A stretch of DNA of 64,000 nt from Euonymus europaeus (Eukaryota; Streptophyta; Magnoliopsida; Celastrales; Celastraceae): NCBI GenBank assembly GCA_963580455.1, contig OY756961.1:17279001-17343000 (forward strand), given 5' to 3'. Position 1 is the first letter of the stretch. Every line of letters begins with the position of its first letter. The translations under genes and the position numbers were made by a program. Below are positions 11,537 through 21,780 of the stretch, one piece after another. A model generated the notes under the pieces. It saw only the letters and a list, made by a program, of their open reading frames with translations, searched no databases and was not told the DNA's origin.

Positions 11537-13067
11537 TGTTAGATATATGTCCTGTACAGCCAATTTATACGATTGTATTTGGAACGTATATAGTAATAGT
11601 ACTATATTAAATTGATTAAATAAATGGCAGATTTATATATTTGATATTTCTATTTACTAGTTATGTTAAATATGTCCGTGGATATTTGTTAGAGACCTCA
11701 TTCTGAAGAGTTGAAAATATGAATCACGAGTGATCTCTAGTATGAATATCTTAAATTGAGTTCTTGATCGTAGAATTATTAATTGGACAATAATAATTCG
11801 GAAGATTAGCATACTGGAAGATTTATTGTTGAATAAACGTTTCGAATATGACTTGCTAAATAATGAATCACATGAAGGTTTATTTCCTTGTCAATGGTTT
11901 ATTATTTATTTACGATTGTGTAAATAATCCTTAGACCTGAGATTACATAGTAGCCTTGTATATGGGTGATTGAATTTTGTCAATGTTGGAAATATTTATT
12001 CATTGAATAAATATTGACATTCAATGGATTCAATTAGTTATGTATGAAGACTTGTGTGCAGTCAACAAGGGATTCATCGCCTCGAAATAAACGAGGAGAA
12101 TATTCAATGTGATCTGGATATTTATTGACACAGAAAATCCTTGGCCGAGGTGAAATGATTAAATGAAAAGATTATTTTCATTAATTATTCATTTGTCAAT
12201 AAATTGTTGGATTTGACATATAATTGAGTTAGTGGATTTGACGGATATCCACGATCCTCACTCAATTAGGATATTGTACAGTGGAAGGATTCAATTACAC
12301 GATAGTTCTAATTAAAGGTTCATATTAAAGTATTCATCACTGATTGGGCAGTCACGATATGCTGCTAGGTGTCACTCGTGATTTATAAGAAATGATTAAA
12401 ATGTGTTTTAATTAATATCAAAGAGTTTGATATTACTCTTATTGTCATTCGGTAATGAATCTAGAAAGTCACACATAAAAGAATCACGAAAATTTGTTTC
12501 AACTAAGATTATTAAGAGAACTGTGTGGATTTGATAATTTTTATGAGATGAAAATAATCGAATTATTAATTAGATAAAGTTTATTGTAAACCGAGTTGGA
12601 TCTGATTGATTAATTGATACTGCTAACATATGATAAATTAATCAATATAAAAATCATATTTAATTAATATAATTATATATATTTAATTAATGTTGCAAAA
12701 GGTGGTTGCCGACACCACCTTTTGCCAATATAATGACAATTCATTTTGGATGAATTGTGCTGGATATACAATATACAAAAGATATTGCAAAACTTCAATT
12801 CAATTCAATTCAATGAATTAAATTTTCTCGATCCAACTAAACAGTTTCTCAAAAGAGAAAATTTCTATATTTGGACATTTTTTCACATTTGCGTGTGTGA
12901 CATCCTAAGTGATTTAAGTAATCTTGATTTTTATGATTCTGGTGGATGGACTAGAGACTCTGTAATATCGGAGATCAACCGACTGGATGAATTTTGATCA
13001 AGCACGCTTCAAGAGGTAAAACTTTTGTTGCTTTTGGTGTGCGTATTTTGTATACCGTTTGCTAACA
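11537..13067 (+). repeat. Copia 3' LTR
   Basis: 1531 bp, aligned end to end with the 5' LTR. It lacks about 80 bp near 11815 and has extra bases near 12660 in an AT-rich stretch. Frames inside it, such as 12746-12997, are LTR sequence and not genes. Confidence 0.95.
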
Positions 13068-13244
13068 CTAAGAAGTTAGATCTCCAATTAATATAACAAA
13101 TCAATCGTATCTGCAAGAGCTTGAGAGGAGAGTTTAAGAGTTGGAACTCAGTGGCGCAGCGGTGTCGGAAAAACCAGTGTGTGTCGAAAGGGATCGAAGA
13201 ATGTTTTAGGGCTCCAAATGGGTTGATTTCCAAAATTGAAAAAA
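13068..13244. other. Unassigned flank of the Copia insertion
   Basis: Starts with the right CTAAG duplication. Contains TTGGAACTCAGTGGCGCAGC and similar GC-richer bases. No frame or element is recognised. Confidence 0.4.
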
Positions 13245-13606
13245 ACACACAAAAACTATACAGATTTACCGGCGGAATCTACCGTTGGTGATATTTTTCC
13301 AAAATTCAAAACTAAAAAAGTATTTATATTTACCGTTTCGTCAATAATATTTAATTTACCGATGGCTTAAATTCTTTCGGTAAATAAAAGTTACCAACGG
13401 AATATCCCGTAGGTAAATTGTCGCCAAAGTTTGCACCAAATTGGCGACAAATACTACCGATGAAAATAATCTGTCGATAAATATTTGGTCGGTATTCTGT
13501 TAGTAAAACTAAAATACAAAAGTCCGATGGGAAGGAATCCTTAGATATGTAGTCTGTATGTACCGATGAAATGGTTCCGTCGATATTCCATGAATTTCTT
13601 GTAGCA
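13245..13606. mobile_element. CACTA (En/Spm-like) terminus
   Basis: The stretch is full of short direct and inverted copies of TTTACCGACGG/CCGTCGGTAAA-like motifs. It ends ATTTCTTGTAGCA, which is inverted TGCTACAAGAAAT and close to the CACTACAAGAAA terminus of plant CACTA transposons. Degenerate subterminal repeats of this sort are typical of the superfamily. The other terminus was not identified here, so this is a fragment or a deletion derivative. The same motifs recur at 54625-54707 and 57223-57560. Confidence 0.7.
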
Positions 13607-14039
13607 TGTTAAGAGTTAGTTTACTTATTTTCTTGCTGTGCATTTGTTGAGCAAGCAATTTTGAAGATTTGTATATTCTAAGACAATACTCTCCTTTCAA
13701 TATTCGTGTAGTAAGCCTCAAAAAAAAAAAATTATATCCAAAAGTTAGTTATTTACGACGAAGATATAAAATAACTTTTACGTCCTGCCCTCATAGAACG
13801 CAAGTCGTCCTCATAGAATGCCCATGCTTACAAGGACATTCCTTTGATTGAAGTCTTCCCAAAGACTCTGTGAAGAGCCATCATCTCTTGAGAAAAAAAG
13901 TCTGTTATTTATCATAAACACATCTTATTAATAACCTTTACTTCCTAACGTTAAACAGCTCTGCCACAACGACGCCACAGATGAGGTCAACCCCAGTCAG
14001 CTCCTCTCTTAGGTGATGTATTGGGTTCTATTATCTTTT
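13607..14039. other. No gene recognised
   Basis: AT-rich sequence without a supported frame or repeat family. Confidence 0.4.
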
Positions 14040-14290
14040 CTATCGATTTCATTAGTGTCGCAACCGGGGTCATCACGCTGACTGGTGCTTTTAAAGGAGA
14101 GAAAAATGCAAGTGAAGCCGCCACCAATTGACTATAGTGCAATTTTTACTGAAATGTTAGGTCTACAAATCTGAGAAAAAGGGTAAGAGAGTCTATTGAG
14201 TGTGGGAAAGGAGTTATGCACCCCACAACTCTCTCATCGGTTATTTGCTTGATTTTCAAATTTTTTCTTAAAAAATGTTTTGTATGTCCC
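14040..14290 (+). mobile_element. LTR-like fragment reminiscent of Ogre/Tat elements
   Basis: The string AGTGAAGCCGCCACCAATTG, followed by AAGGGTAAGAGAG and TTATGCACCCCACAACTCTC, recalls a conserved block in LTRs of plant Tat/Ogre retrotransposons (SGAGTCGCCACC..., then a GGYGTTAGGCACCC-like stretch). This is recognition by resemblance only. No LTR ends or duplication were found. Confidence 0.35.
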
Positions 14291-14596
14291 AATTTTGTTA
14301 TAATGAATTTTTCATATGTCTAAAAAATCATTTATTGTCAATTGGATGGTGAAATTCCATTAGTTTTGAAAAAACGATAAAATCAATCTATTCAAGTGAT
14401 ACCATAAATAAAACTTTTTGGACAGAACATAATACTTTCAAGTCCTCCTCCTAATCGGTTTTAAATAAAATATACAAATAAATTGAATCTTTTCCGTTTG
14501 TTCATTTTATTTTAAAAATTCTTTTTAGATGAAATTTTTTCCCTAAAATGAAACATTTTGAAAAATCAATACTTTGAAATCTTCTAAACGTCCTTT

Positions 14597-14614
14597 TGAA
14601 GTGCTTAAACTCTG

Positions 14615-14663
<49 letters not shown>

Positions 14664-14692
14664 AAGTGCTTAAACTCTGTTATATATATATA
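14597..14692. repeat. (TA)n microsatellite flanked by a duplicated 20-mer
   Basis: About 22 TA units (14616-14660) lie between two copies of TTGAAGTGCTTAAACTCTGT (14597-14615 region and 14661-14680). This is consistent with slippage or an AT-rich breakpoint. Confidence 0.9.
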
Positions 14693-14764
14693 ACAGGATT
14701 GATTTTTTTAAGGGTTGAGTATACAAACCTTATCAACCGTCCAATTTTGATTCCTTTTTAGAAA

Positions 14765-14885
14765 TTCTTCAACATAAACACTAAAATAATTACGGAATTA
14801 AATCCTAGGTGTGCATACTAATTCAACTACTATTTAAACTACTTTTCACTATTTTTTACTACATTATCACATTATTTGGGTCCAA
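14765..14885 (+). repeat. Dispersed 120-bp repeat, copy 1
   Basis: A stretch including CACTAAAATAATTACGGAAT and TTTTCACTATTTTTTACTA recurs at 51645-51755 with few changes. Family unknown. Confidence 0.75.
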
Positions 14886-15066
14886 ACACTACGAAAATAA
14901 AACCCAACCCAACCTGTTACTAAGAGCCCAAAAATAAACATAAAGATCACAAAAGACTAATGACTACCCAAAAGCCCACTACATTTAAATTGAATCTGGC
15001 CCATATCACACACAAAAATAAAAATAAAAATACAACTAGTGCAAGAAATAAAACACCTGGCCCTTT

Positions 15067-15297
15067 GCCCCCAGGGCATATGGCTCAGCGGCACCCAATG
15101 GGGTCTTCGGTTTGGTTAGTACGGTGGAGTCCCGAGTTCGAAGCGTGCCTTTGGCGCAGTTTCGGTCATTCTTGGTTGATTTATCGGAACGCACCCAGCG
15201 GTCCCTGTCGTTGTGTCGCATAACCTGCGACTTACATTCTACCGGCATCCCGAGGGCACGGGTCGGTAGACAGGCCCTTTGGTCCTGCCCCAACCAA
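15067..15297 (+). mobile_element. tRNA-derived SINE with 16-bp target duplication
   Basis: The body contains a pol III A-box-like TGGCTCAGCGGC (about 15080) and a B-box-like GAGTTCGAAGC (about 15134). It ends in a short A-rich tail (CCAACC). It is flanked by AAACACCTGGCCCTTT (15051-15066) and AAACACCCGGCCCTTT (15298-15313), a 16-bp duplication with one mismatch, as left by LINE-driven insertion. SINEs encode no protein and move with LINE machinery. Confidence 0.72.
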
Positions 15298-15313
15298 AAA
15301 CACCCGGCCCTTT

Positions 15314-15969
15314 ACACCGAACATGTAGTCCATAATAATAGCAAATATACATGGCACGTTAATAGCTAGCCCAACCCATTACTATCAATCTTCTTCCTCC
15401 AGCATCACCTAATGCCTTCCCTGCAATCAGGATTAAGAACAAACCAGCAAGCCAGATCCAACGACGAAATCTAGAAGAAAAAGAACTTAAACCAAACTAA
15501 ATGGTATGAACAACATACATGATCGGACACTAAAGCAAGGTAGAGAAAAAAATTAATATACTGATAATAAAAATCAAAACTGAGGAAGGATTGGAAACGG
15601 AATCAAACCTCTCGGTTTCTTCCTTCAATTTTCTTTGAATCTTCCTCCATCTCTTTCCTAATTTTTTTTTCTCTAAGGATCTTTCAGTCTTTCTTCCTTT
15701 TTTTTTATCCGAATCTCCTTCTATTTTTGGTTTTTTTCCCCTCTAAAAATTGCCTCTGCATCCTCTAGAAATCTCTCATTTCTCCCTCAAAAACCCGATC
15801 TCTCCTGTTTCCTTTTTTCTAGCCGAATCGCCTCTACCTCTCCTTTTGTTATTTTCTTTGGATTTTTTGGATCTCTTCTCCAGAAAAACCTCTCAAGAAT
15901 CCTCTCAATTTTCTTTGGATTTTCTCTTCTCCAAAAATCCTATTTTCCATTTTCGGATCCGGAACCCCT
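15314..15969. other. Unassigned; CT-rich from about 15600
   Basis: From 15600 the plus strand is a long pyrimidine-rich tract with TCTCC/CTTCTC units. It is split by the Gypsy element and resumes at 21292-21560. The overlapping frames have low-complexity Ser/Leu/Phe translations and are not credible genes. It could be a 5' untranslated or promoter region of a lost gene or element. Confidence 0.45.
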
Positions 15970-16195
15970 TGATGAGATACTATATTTTCTATTTTTTATT
16001 TATGGCTCTCTGGAGTATTATGTATTATCTTTCTAGTTTCCTTTGTTTTTGTACCTCCTGACGTGGAGGTCACTAGTTGTTAAGTTACTGAAAGTTATAT
16101 TTTAGGGTTATGAAATGAATTCCCTTTTTAAGTGATATCTTCTCTTCTGCCTCTTTCTCCTACTGTATACTGGTTGAACTGTGCAGGCTCTACCA
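15970..16195 (+). repeat. Gypsy 5' LTR
   Basis: Starts TGATGAGATACTATATTTTC and ends about CTCTACCA just before the primer-binding site. It aligns with 21069-21291. Confidence 0.85.
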
Positions 16196-16198
16196 TTT

Positions 16199-16211
16199 TG
16201 GTATCGAAGCC
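16199..16211 (+). promoter_or_regulatory. Primer-binding site (initiator tRNA-Met type)
   Basis: TGGTATCGAAGCC starts three bases after the LTR and is near-complementary to the plant initiator-Met tRNA end. Confidence 0.75.
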
Positions 16212-17660
16212 AGCGCTCTTGAAGCCTAAACCCAAGACCACTGGTGAGCGTCAATCACTTGTGCTCGATCTGGACGTCCACCGCGAAGTCATCGATGCTC
16301 GTTTTCAATCACTGACCGCGACGGTCGAGGATATTCCCTCGGCTCACGTCGACCTCCGGCGAGACCTCTTGTCAGAAATTCGTCAACTTTTTCAAAATTT
16401 TCCCTAACCATCTCCCACCACACCAGCACCCTGACCCAACTCATCTACCCCATCGCTGGCTCCCAATCTTGTACCTCTAGTCCCACCTTCTCCTCCGCTG
16501 CTACCCACCCCTTCTACTTCATTGACCCCTTCAATTGCTTTTGGATCCTTCACTGAGCTTGCCCCTTCACCTATTGTCCCCCTTCCCCTCATTTCACTAA
16601 TCGCCCCACCACCCCTGTTAACCTACCAGCCTTCTCCTCTCATGGCCTGTCCCTCTGTCACGGCTCTCATGGCCCCTTTCAATCTACCTTATAGCTTCAC
16701 TCCCACATCTTGTCCTTGGGGCAGTGCTCCCTTCTCTTTTTTTTATAGCTATGCCTCTCGGTTTCAGTATGGTTTTCTCCAACTCCTCTCCGCCTACAAT
16801 GGGTGGGTATGTTCCACATGCCACTCCCCTAGCCTTTTCTTCCACGGGTCGTCCTATTACAAATGTTGGACCACACTATTACCCTTCGGTCGATCCTAAT
16901 CAACCCACTATGGGACATATGAAATTAGACTTGGATCTCTTTAGTGGTAAAGAAGATCCAATTGAATGGTTAACTAAAGCGGAGCAATTTTTTGAACACT
17001 TTCAAGTACCAAAGGACCATCGGGTCAGTGTTGCTTCTCTACATCTGACAGAGGATGCTGCCACTTGGAAGAAGTGGTTCAGCAACCGGTATGTAACCCC
17101 ATCGTAGGTATTGTTTGCTGATATGTTGATGAAATGATTTGGCGGTTGCGACATTTTGGATTTTAATTCTGCCCTTGCCATGATGTCTCAAACGGGGACC
17201 CTCAAAGAATATCAAGCCCAATTCACTAAGTTGGCCTGCCGCACCATTGATTTCTCTGAAGAATTATTACTCTCATGTTATATCGGTGGCTTGCAGGAGA
17301 AGTTGAGCATTGATGTGCGAGCGCAGTGACCCTGTTCTCGGGTGGCTGCCATGGAGTTATCTACTATTTTCAATCAGCGCTACGGTGGCCGCAAGTCCCC
17401 TAGTGTCCTCCTCCACCCAAGCTCCATTTCCAAGTTCACAGAGACCTTCGGGGTCTATTCAAGGCTGGCCAATCAGTTCATCAGCATTAGCTGTGACCAA
17501 GTCCCACTAACCTTTTAAAAGGTTATCCCAGGCTGAATTTAATGAGAAGAGGGAGAAACACATTTGCTTCAATTGTGATGCTCCTTACAAACCGAGCCAC
17601 CAATGTTCTGCTAAACCTCAATTGTTTATGATTGGGAGAATTGAGGAGGAGGACGCGTAT
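16212..17660 (+). pseudogene. Gypsy gag, multiply interrupted
   Basis: The N-terminal part (about 16217-16407) has a helical, charged composition and stops at TAA 16405-16407. A proline/serine-rich linker follows. The capsid-like core is at about 16913-17107 (KLDLDLFSGKEDPIEWLTKA, then WKKWFSNRY). Further pieces run in shifted frames to a zinc-knuckle-like motif at 17565-17606 (CFNCDAPYKPSHQC), whose spacing is that of the chromovirus gag knuckle. The protein would form the particle. At least two stops and two frameshifts make it non-functional. Confidence 0.85.
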
Positions 17661-18880
17661 ATGCAAGAGGCTGAACAGGGTGATGTTAATTCCACTGATT
17701 TTGATGATGTCGAGGATGCTCCTCACATTTCTCTCTATGCATTGGCAGGGACTTCTCAACTTGAAACCATTCGATTATGTGGGGTCTTGGGCAAACAAAC
17801 AAGTGTTTATTGATCCGGGGTCCACTCATAATTTTATTCATCCAAAGCTGCTCAAATATATGACTGGTCCTATAGATTATACCAAGTCCCTCAAAGTGAT
17901 AGTTGCTACGGAAACCACAGCTTGCTCATGGGGTTTTGTTCCAAAGCTCTCAATAACTCTCCAGTCTTACACCTGCACCTCTGAATTTCATGTCATGGCA
18001 ATCACTGGGTGCGAGATTGTTCTGGGGCAATGTGGCTACACTCACTAGGTGATATCTTATGGAACTTTACTTCATTAACGATGCGCTTTGTCCAGCATGA
18101 TCGTACTTTTATCTTGTAGGGTTATACTCTTGACCAAGCCTTTCAAGTCGACTCGAACACTATGACAAGATTAATTACCGAGGAGGGACATGCTTTTGTA
18201 GCTCAATTGCAGTCGACAGATTCCACTCCATCTCCTACAATACAACCGCACCTTGCTACTCTCCTTGAGAAATATAATGTTATGTTTGAGCTGCCCACGA
18301 AACTACTTCCTAGTCGAAACTGTGATCACTACATCAACTTGTTACTGGGGACTGCTCCGATCAGTGTCAGACCTTACCGTTATTCCTTCTTTCAGAAGGT
18401 TGAAATTGAGAAGCTAGTGAATGACATGCTTGCGGGTGGTTTAATACGGCCCAGCGTAAGCCCCTTCTCTTCTCCAGTTTTGTTAGTGAAAAAAAAATGG
18501 AGCGTGGCATTCTTGTGTTGACTATCGAGCTCTCAATGCGGTTACTATTAAAGAAAATTTTCCAATTCCAGTAATTGACGAACTGCTAGATGAGCTCCAT
18601 GGTGCCACCATCTTCACCAAATTGGATCTACGCTCTAGATATCACCAAATTTGAATGGTTGTGGGGAATGTGGAGAAAACGACATTTCGAACTCATGATG
18701 GTCATTATGAATTTGTCGTTATGCCGTTCGGTCTTACCAACGCACCATCTACTTTTTAATCATTGATGAACACTATATTTCGACCTTTTTTACGGCGGTT
18801 CATTTTGGTTTTTTTTTATATTTATGATACCTCATCTATAGTTCCTTGGTGGAGGACCACATATCCCACCTCAGCTTGGT
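17661..18880 (+). pseudogene. Gypsy protease and reverse transcriptase, interrupted
   Basis: The protease segment (about 17800-18048) carries DPGSTHNFIH at the active-site position. The residue after the catalytic Asp is Pro, unlike the usual D-S/T-G triad. Reverse transcriptase begins near 18318 with PYRYSFFQKVEIEKLV and continues through [14 protein letters not shown] frameshift near 18500 follows, then [13 protein letters not shown] with a stop directly after, and [13 protein letters not shown] with another stop. The FxDD active-site motif near 18805-18840 is destroyed (YIYD in its place). Confidence 0.88.
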
Positions 18881-19637
18881 TTTTGACACTCTTGCCACTC
18901 ACCAATTAAAGGTAAAAAGCAGCAAATGTTCGTTTGGTACAAATTCAATTGATTATCTTGGTCATGTGATTTCAGCCCAAGGAGTTGCCGTCGATCCAAC
19001 TAAAATTCAGTGCATAGCTGATTGGGTTCGACCTACTACAATCAAAGGGCTACAGGGCTTCTTGGGTTTGACAGGTTATTATCGGAAATTTGTTCTCCGG
19101 TATGGGTTGATTGGCAAACCGTTAACCAATATGCTGAAAATTAACTAATTCTAGTGGACTTCTTAGGCAATAAGGGCTTTTGATGAGCTTAAGGTTGCTT
19201 TGATGACCACCCTAATTCTAGCACTTCCGAATTTTGCTCAAGAATTCACCATTGAATGTGATGCTTCTGGAATGGGTATTGGCACGGTCCTGTCACAACA
19301 AGGACACCCAATTGCTTATTTAAGTAAGCCCTTGTCTTCCCGCCATCTTGTTATGTCGGTCTATGATAGAGAAATGCTTGCGGTTGTTTATGTGGTGCAG
19401 CAATGGAGACCATATGTACTGGGTCGCCATTTTACCATTTTAGTTGATCATAGTACTATTCAGCACTTTCTTAATCAACGCATTACTACTCTTTCACAAC
19501 AAAAATGGTTGGTGAAGCTGGTTGGGTACAATTTCATTGTCAAGCATAGGACTGGCCGCTTAAATATAGTGGCTGATACACTATCCAGGCAGCCAGAATT
19601 ACTAGTCATACAGGGCTGTGCAGGAGGGCACTTGTAG
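18880..19637 (+). pseudogene. Gypsy RT thumb and RNase H
   Basis: The connection is recognisable by SSKCSFGTNSIDYLGHVISA and LQGFLGLTGYYRKFV, followed by a stop near 19146. RNase H then runs 19200-19637 with ECDASGMGIGTVLSQ, the YDREMLAVV Glu segment, ILVDHSTIQHFL and NIVADTLSRQ. The domain would remove RNA from the RNA:DNA hybrid. This is the longest undamaged stretch of the pol. Confidence 0.9.
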
Positions 19638-19699
19638 TAATAGTAACTTTACTTTATGCAATGGCAGGTTGTTTTATAAGGGCAGCCTCTTCATTCCCA

Positions 19700-20440
19700 C
19701 TTCTTCTACATGGCAAAAAAAGTGCTAGAAGAATTTCATGCAAGTGCTATGGGAGGACATTTTGGTTTTTTAAGAACTTATAAACGGTTGTTGAGAAATT
19801 TTTTATGTCCTGGCTTCAAGAAAGATACTAAGTTGTTTGTTGCGGAATGTGATACTTTCCAACGAATTCATTATGAGAACATGAAACCTCCAGGATTGTT
19901 GCAACCTTTAAAAATCCCGGATGGTGCTTGGCAAGATATTTCCCTCGATTTTATTGAGAGGCTGCCCCAAATCATCCCATAAGAATGTCTTCTTAGTGGT
20001 GGTGGACCGTTTAACGAAGAACGCACATTTTTCAGCCCTCGCTCATCCTTATTCGGCCCAGCAAGTAGCTCAAATTTTTATCCGTGATATTTTCAAATTA
20101 CATGGTATGCCTCAAAGAATGGTGAGTGATTGTGATCCCATTTTCTTAAGTAATTTTTGGACTAAATTCTTTAAAATGCAACAAACACAACTGTGTCGAA
20201 GCTCGGCCTATCACCCTCAGTCGGATGGCCAAACCGAAGTTGTTAATCACATATTAAAGCATTACTTGAGAAGTTTTTGTGGCGATCAACCTTCTAACTG
20301 GTTGTCATGGTTGCTTTGGGCTAAATGGTGGTATAACACCACTTACCTAGCCTCTATTATGATGTCTCCCTTCCAAGCATTGTATGGGTATTCTCCTCCA
20401 GTTGTGCATGTCTTAATATATTCATGGTACTACTAGTGTC
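19700..20440 (+). pseudogene. Gypsy integrase, frameshifted
   Basis: The zinc-binding region (GGHFGFLRTYKRL, then CDTFQRIHYE) has lost the second cysteine of its CxxC. The core shows ISLDFIERLP, then a one-base shift at about 19980 into FLVVVDRLTKNAHFSA. The second Asp lies in SDCDPIFLS and the Glu in YHPQSDGQTEVVNH, so all three catalytic acids are still visible. The C-terminal part (20447-20767) keeps [19 protein letters not shown] and [11 protein letters not shown]. Confidence 0.9.
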
Positions 20441-20767
20441 CATCATGTGGATACCGAGTTGAGGAGCAGGGATGAACTTCTCCAGATATTGAAAACCAAC
20501 TTAACAGCATCTAAGTCTCGCATGAAGAAACAATCAAATAAGAAACGTACTGAGAGACAATTTGAAGTGGGCGATTGGGTCTTTTTCAAACATCAACCTT
20601 ATAGGCAGAGGTCAGTACAACTTCGTCACTACATAAGCTATCACCGCGTTACTATGGACCATTTCAAATTCAAGCTAGGGTGGGATCAGTTGGGTATAAG
20701 CTGCATCTACCAGCAAAATCAAATCCATCCGGTGTTTCATGTCTCCTTGTTGAAAGTTAGTTGGTAG

Positions 20768-20937
20768 CATATGGTGCCAAGGGCCCTATGTTAAAGGCTG
20801 GGGGTCAGGAGTTCGACTCCTACCAGCAACAACCTGCCTTGTGAGAGGTGATGGGTTGGGGGTAGGGCCCATGGAGCCTGAGTGTGAGACGCCTGTGGAC
20901 TGGACCGTTGGGTGCCTTAGGGCAGGGTCGTCACAAA
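20768..20937 (+). mobile_element. SINE-like insertion between integrase and chromodomain
   Basis: The 170-bp block is GC-rich, unlike the pol around it. It carries a strong pol III B-box (GAGTTCGACTCC at about 20811) with an A-box-like TGGTGCCAAGGG about 40 bp upstream. It interrupts the expected link between the integrase C-terminus and the chromodomain. A short GGTAG occurs on both sides (20763-20767 region and 20938-20942). I read it as a tRNA-derived SINE. Confidence 0.5.
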
Positions 20938-21042
20938 GGTAGTGATGAAATGGTTGATTCAGTGGGAGGGACTTCTAGTGGAAGATGTAACTTGGGAAGA
21001 GGCAACTCAAATCCAGAATCAATTTCCTAATTTCCAACCTTG
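20938..21042 (+). pseudogene. Chromodomain of the Gypsy element
   Basis: The translation MKWLIQWEGLLVEDVTWEEA followed by TQIQNQFPNF is the typical chromodomain at the end of chromovirus integrase. It targets insertion to certain chromatin. It stops at TGA near 21041, just before the 3' LTR. Confidence 0.88.
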
Positions 21043-21068
21043 AGACAAGTCTATTTTGAGGGCAGAAT

Positions 21069-21291
21069 TGATAAGATACTGTATTTTCTATTTTCTATTT
21101 ATGGCTCTCTGGTGTATTATGTATTCTCTTTCTGGTTTGCTTTGTTTTTGTACTGGCTGGCGTGGAGGTCACTAGTTGTTAAGTTACTGAAAGATATGTT
21201 TTAGAGTTATGAAATGAATTCCCTTTTTACGTGATATCTTCTCTTCCACTTCTTTCTCCTATTGTATACTGGCCCTCTGTCCCGTGCTCTA
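21069..21291 (+). repeat. Gypsy 3' LTR
   Basis: Starts TGATAAGATACTGTATTTTC and aligns with the 5' LTR through CTCCTATTGTATACTGG. The last bases have diverged, so the end is approximate. Confidence 0.82.
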
Positions 21292-21780
21292 CTCCTCTCC
21301 AGAAAATTTGCTCTTTTTTCTCCAAAAAAAATCCGATCTTTGCTCTCGATTTTCTTTCTTGTATCTCTCGGCTCCTCTTCTATGTCTCTCTTTTTATTTC
21401 TCTCTTGTTATTTCTCTCTACTATTACTCCCCTAGATCTCTCCGGTTTTCTCCTTTTGCTCCTTTGGATTTTCTCTTGCAAAACAAAAAAACCTCTCAAA
21501 TCACTCAGTCCACTCCTCTCTTTATAGTCCTTGCATCTCCCCTCTCCTCTCTCTATCATGAATGCTAATTGTCTCAACACACCTCTCATGAATGCCCCAT
21601 ACCTAACAATTGTTCAGCCACTCATCTTTACTTCAAACATCTACCTCTTTGTCAATCGCCCATCTCTCTTCTCTACGACACCAACCTTCAACACCTTCTA
21701 GATTATACTTTTAGGTGGACTTGGGTTTCTTTCAATTGGGCTAGGACTCTTGGCTAATTGGTCTGAACTTCAGACCACCG
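21292..21780. other. CT-rich flank and P-like sequence, no gene
   Basis: 21292-21560 resumes the pyrimidine-rich tract interrupted by the Gypsy element. 21660-21760 (CCAACCTTCAACACCTTCTA) matches 25608-25680 in direct orientation. Frames here are low-complexity. Confidence 0.5.

Larger units (their letters stand above)
5985..13067 (+). mobile_element. Degenerate Ty1/Copia retrotransposon
   Basis: This 7.1-kb element has two LTRs (TGTTAG...CTAACA), a primer-binding site, gag and pol remnants in the Copia order (integrase before reverse transcriptase), and a polypurine tract. A perfect CTAAG duplication flanks it (5980-5984 and 13068-13072). The protease is missing, because only about 190 bp separate the gag zinc knuckle from the integrase. 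Most of RNase H is deleted as well. Stops and indels interrupt the rest, so the element cannot move by itself. Confidence 0.95.
15970..21291 (+). mobile_element. Degenerate Ty3/Gypsy chromovirus with short LTRs
   Basis: Two LTRs of about 225 bp flank gag, protease, reverse transcriptase, RNase H, integrase and a chromodomain, in Gypsy order. A 5-bp flanking duplication is imperfect (CCCCT at 15965-15969, CTCCT at 21292-21296). The chromodomain places it among chromoviruses, and the short LTRs suggest the Reina clade (inference). Nonsense codons and frameshifts break every domain, and a SINE sits between integrase and chromodomain. Confidence 0.93.

Noticed and set aside
12746..12997. 83-codon frame as a gene
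   Set aside because: It is part of the Copia 3' LTR, and the 5' LTR copy does not keep it open.
14616..14660. AT run as a replication origin or matrix attachment site
   Set aside because: A simple (TA)n microsatellite explains it, and no other evidence supports a function.
15067..15297. tRNA gene (pol III boxes)
   Set aside because: A cloverleaf cannot be folded around the boxes, and the block has a tail and a 16-bp target duplication, as SINEs do.
15750..16061. 103-codon frame as a gene
   Set aside because: It reads across CT-rich DNA into the Gypsy LTR start, with hydrophobic low-complexity translation.
21231..21568. Overlapping frames of 98 and 94 codons
   Set aside because: They span the Gypsy LTR end and CT-rich tract and have no coherent protein composition.
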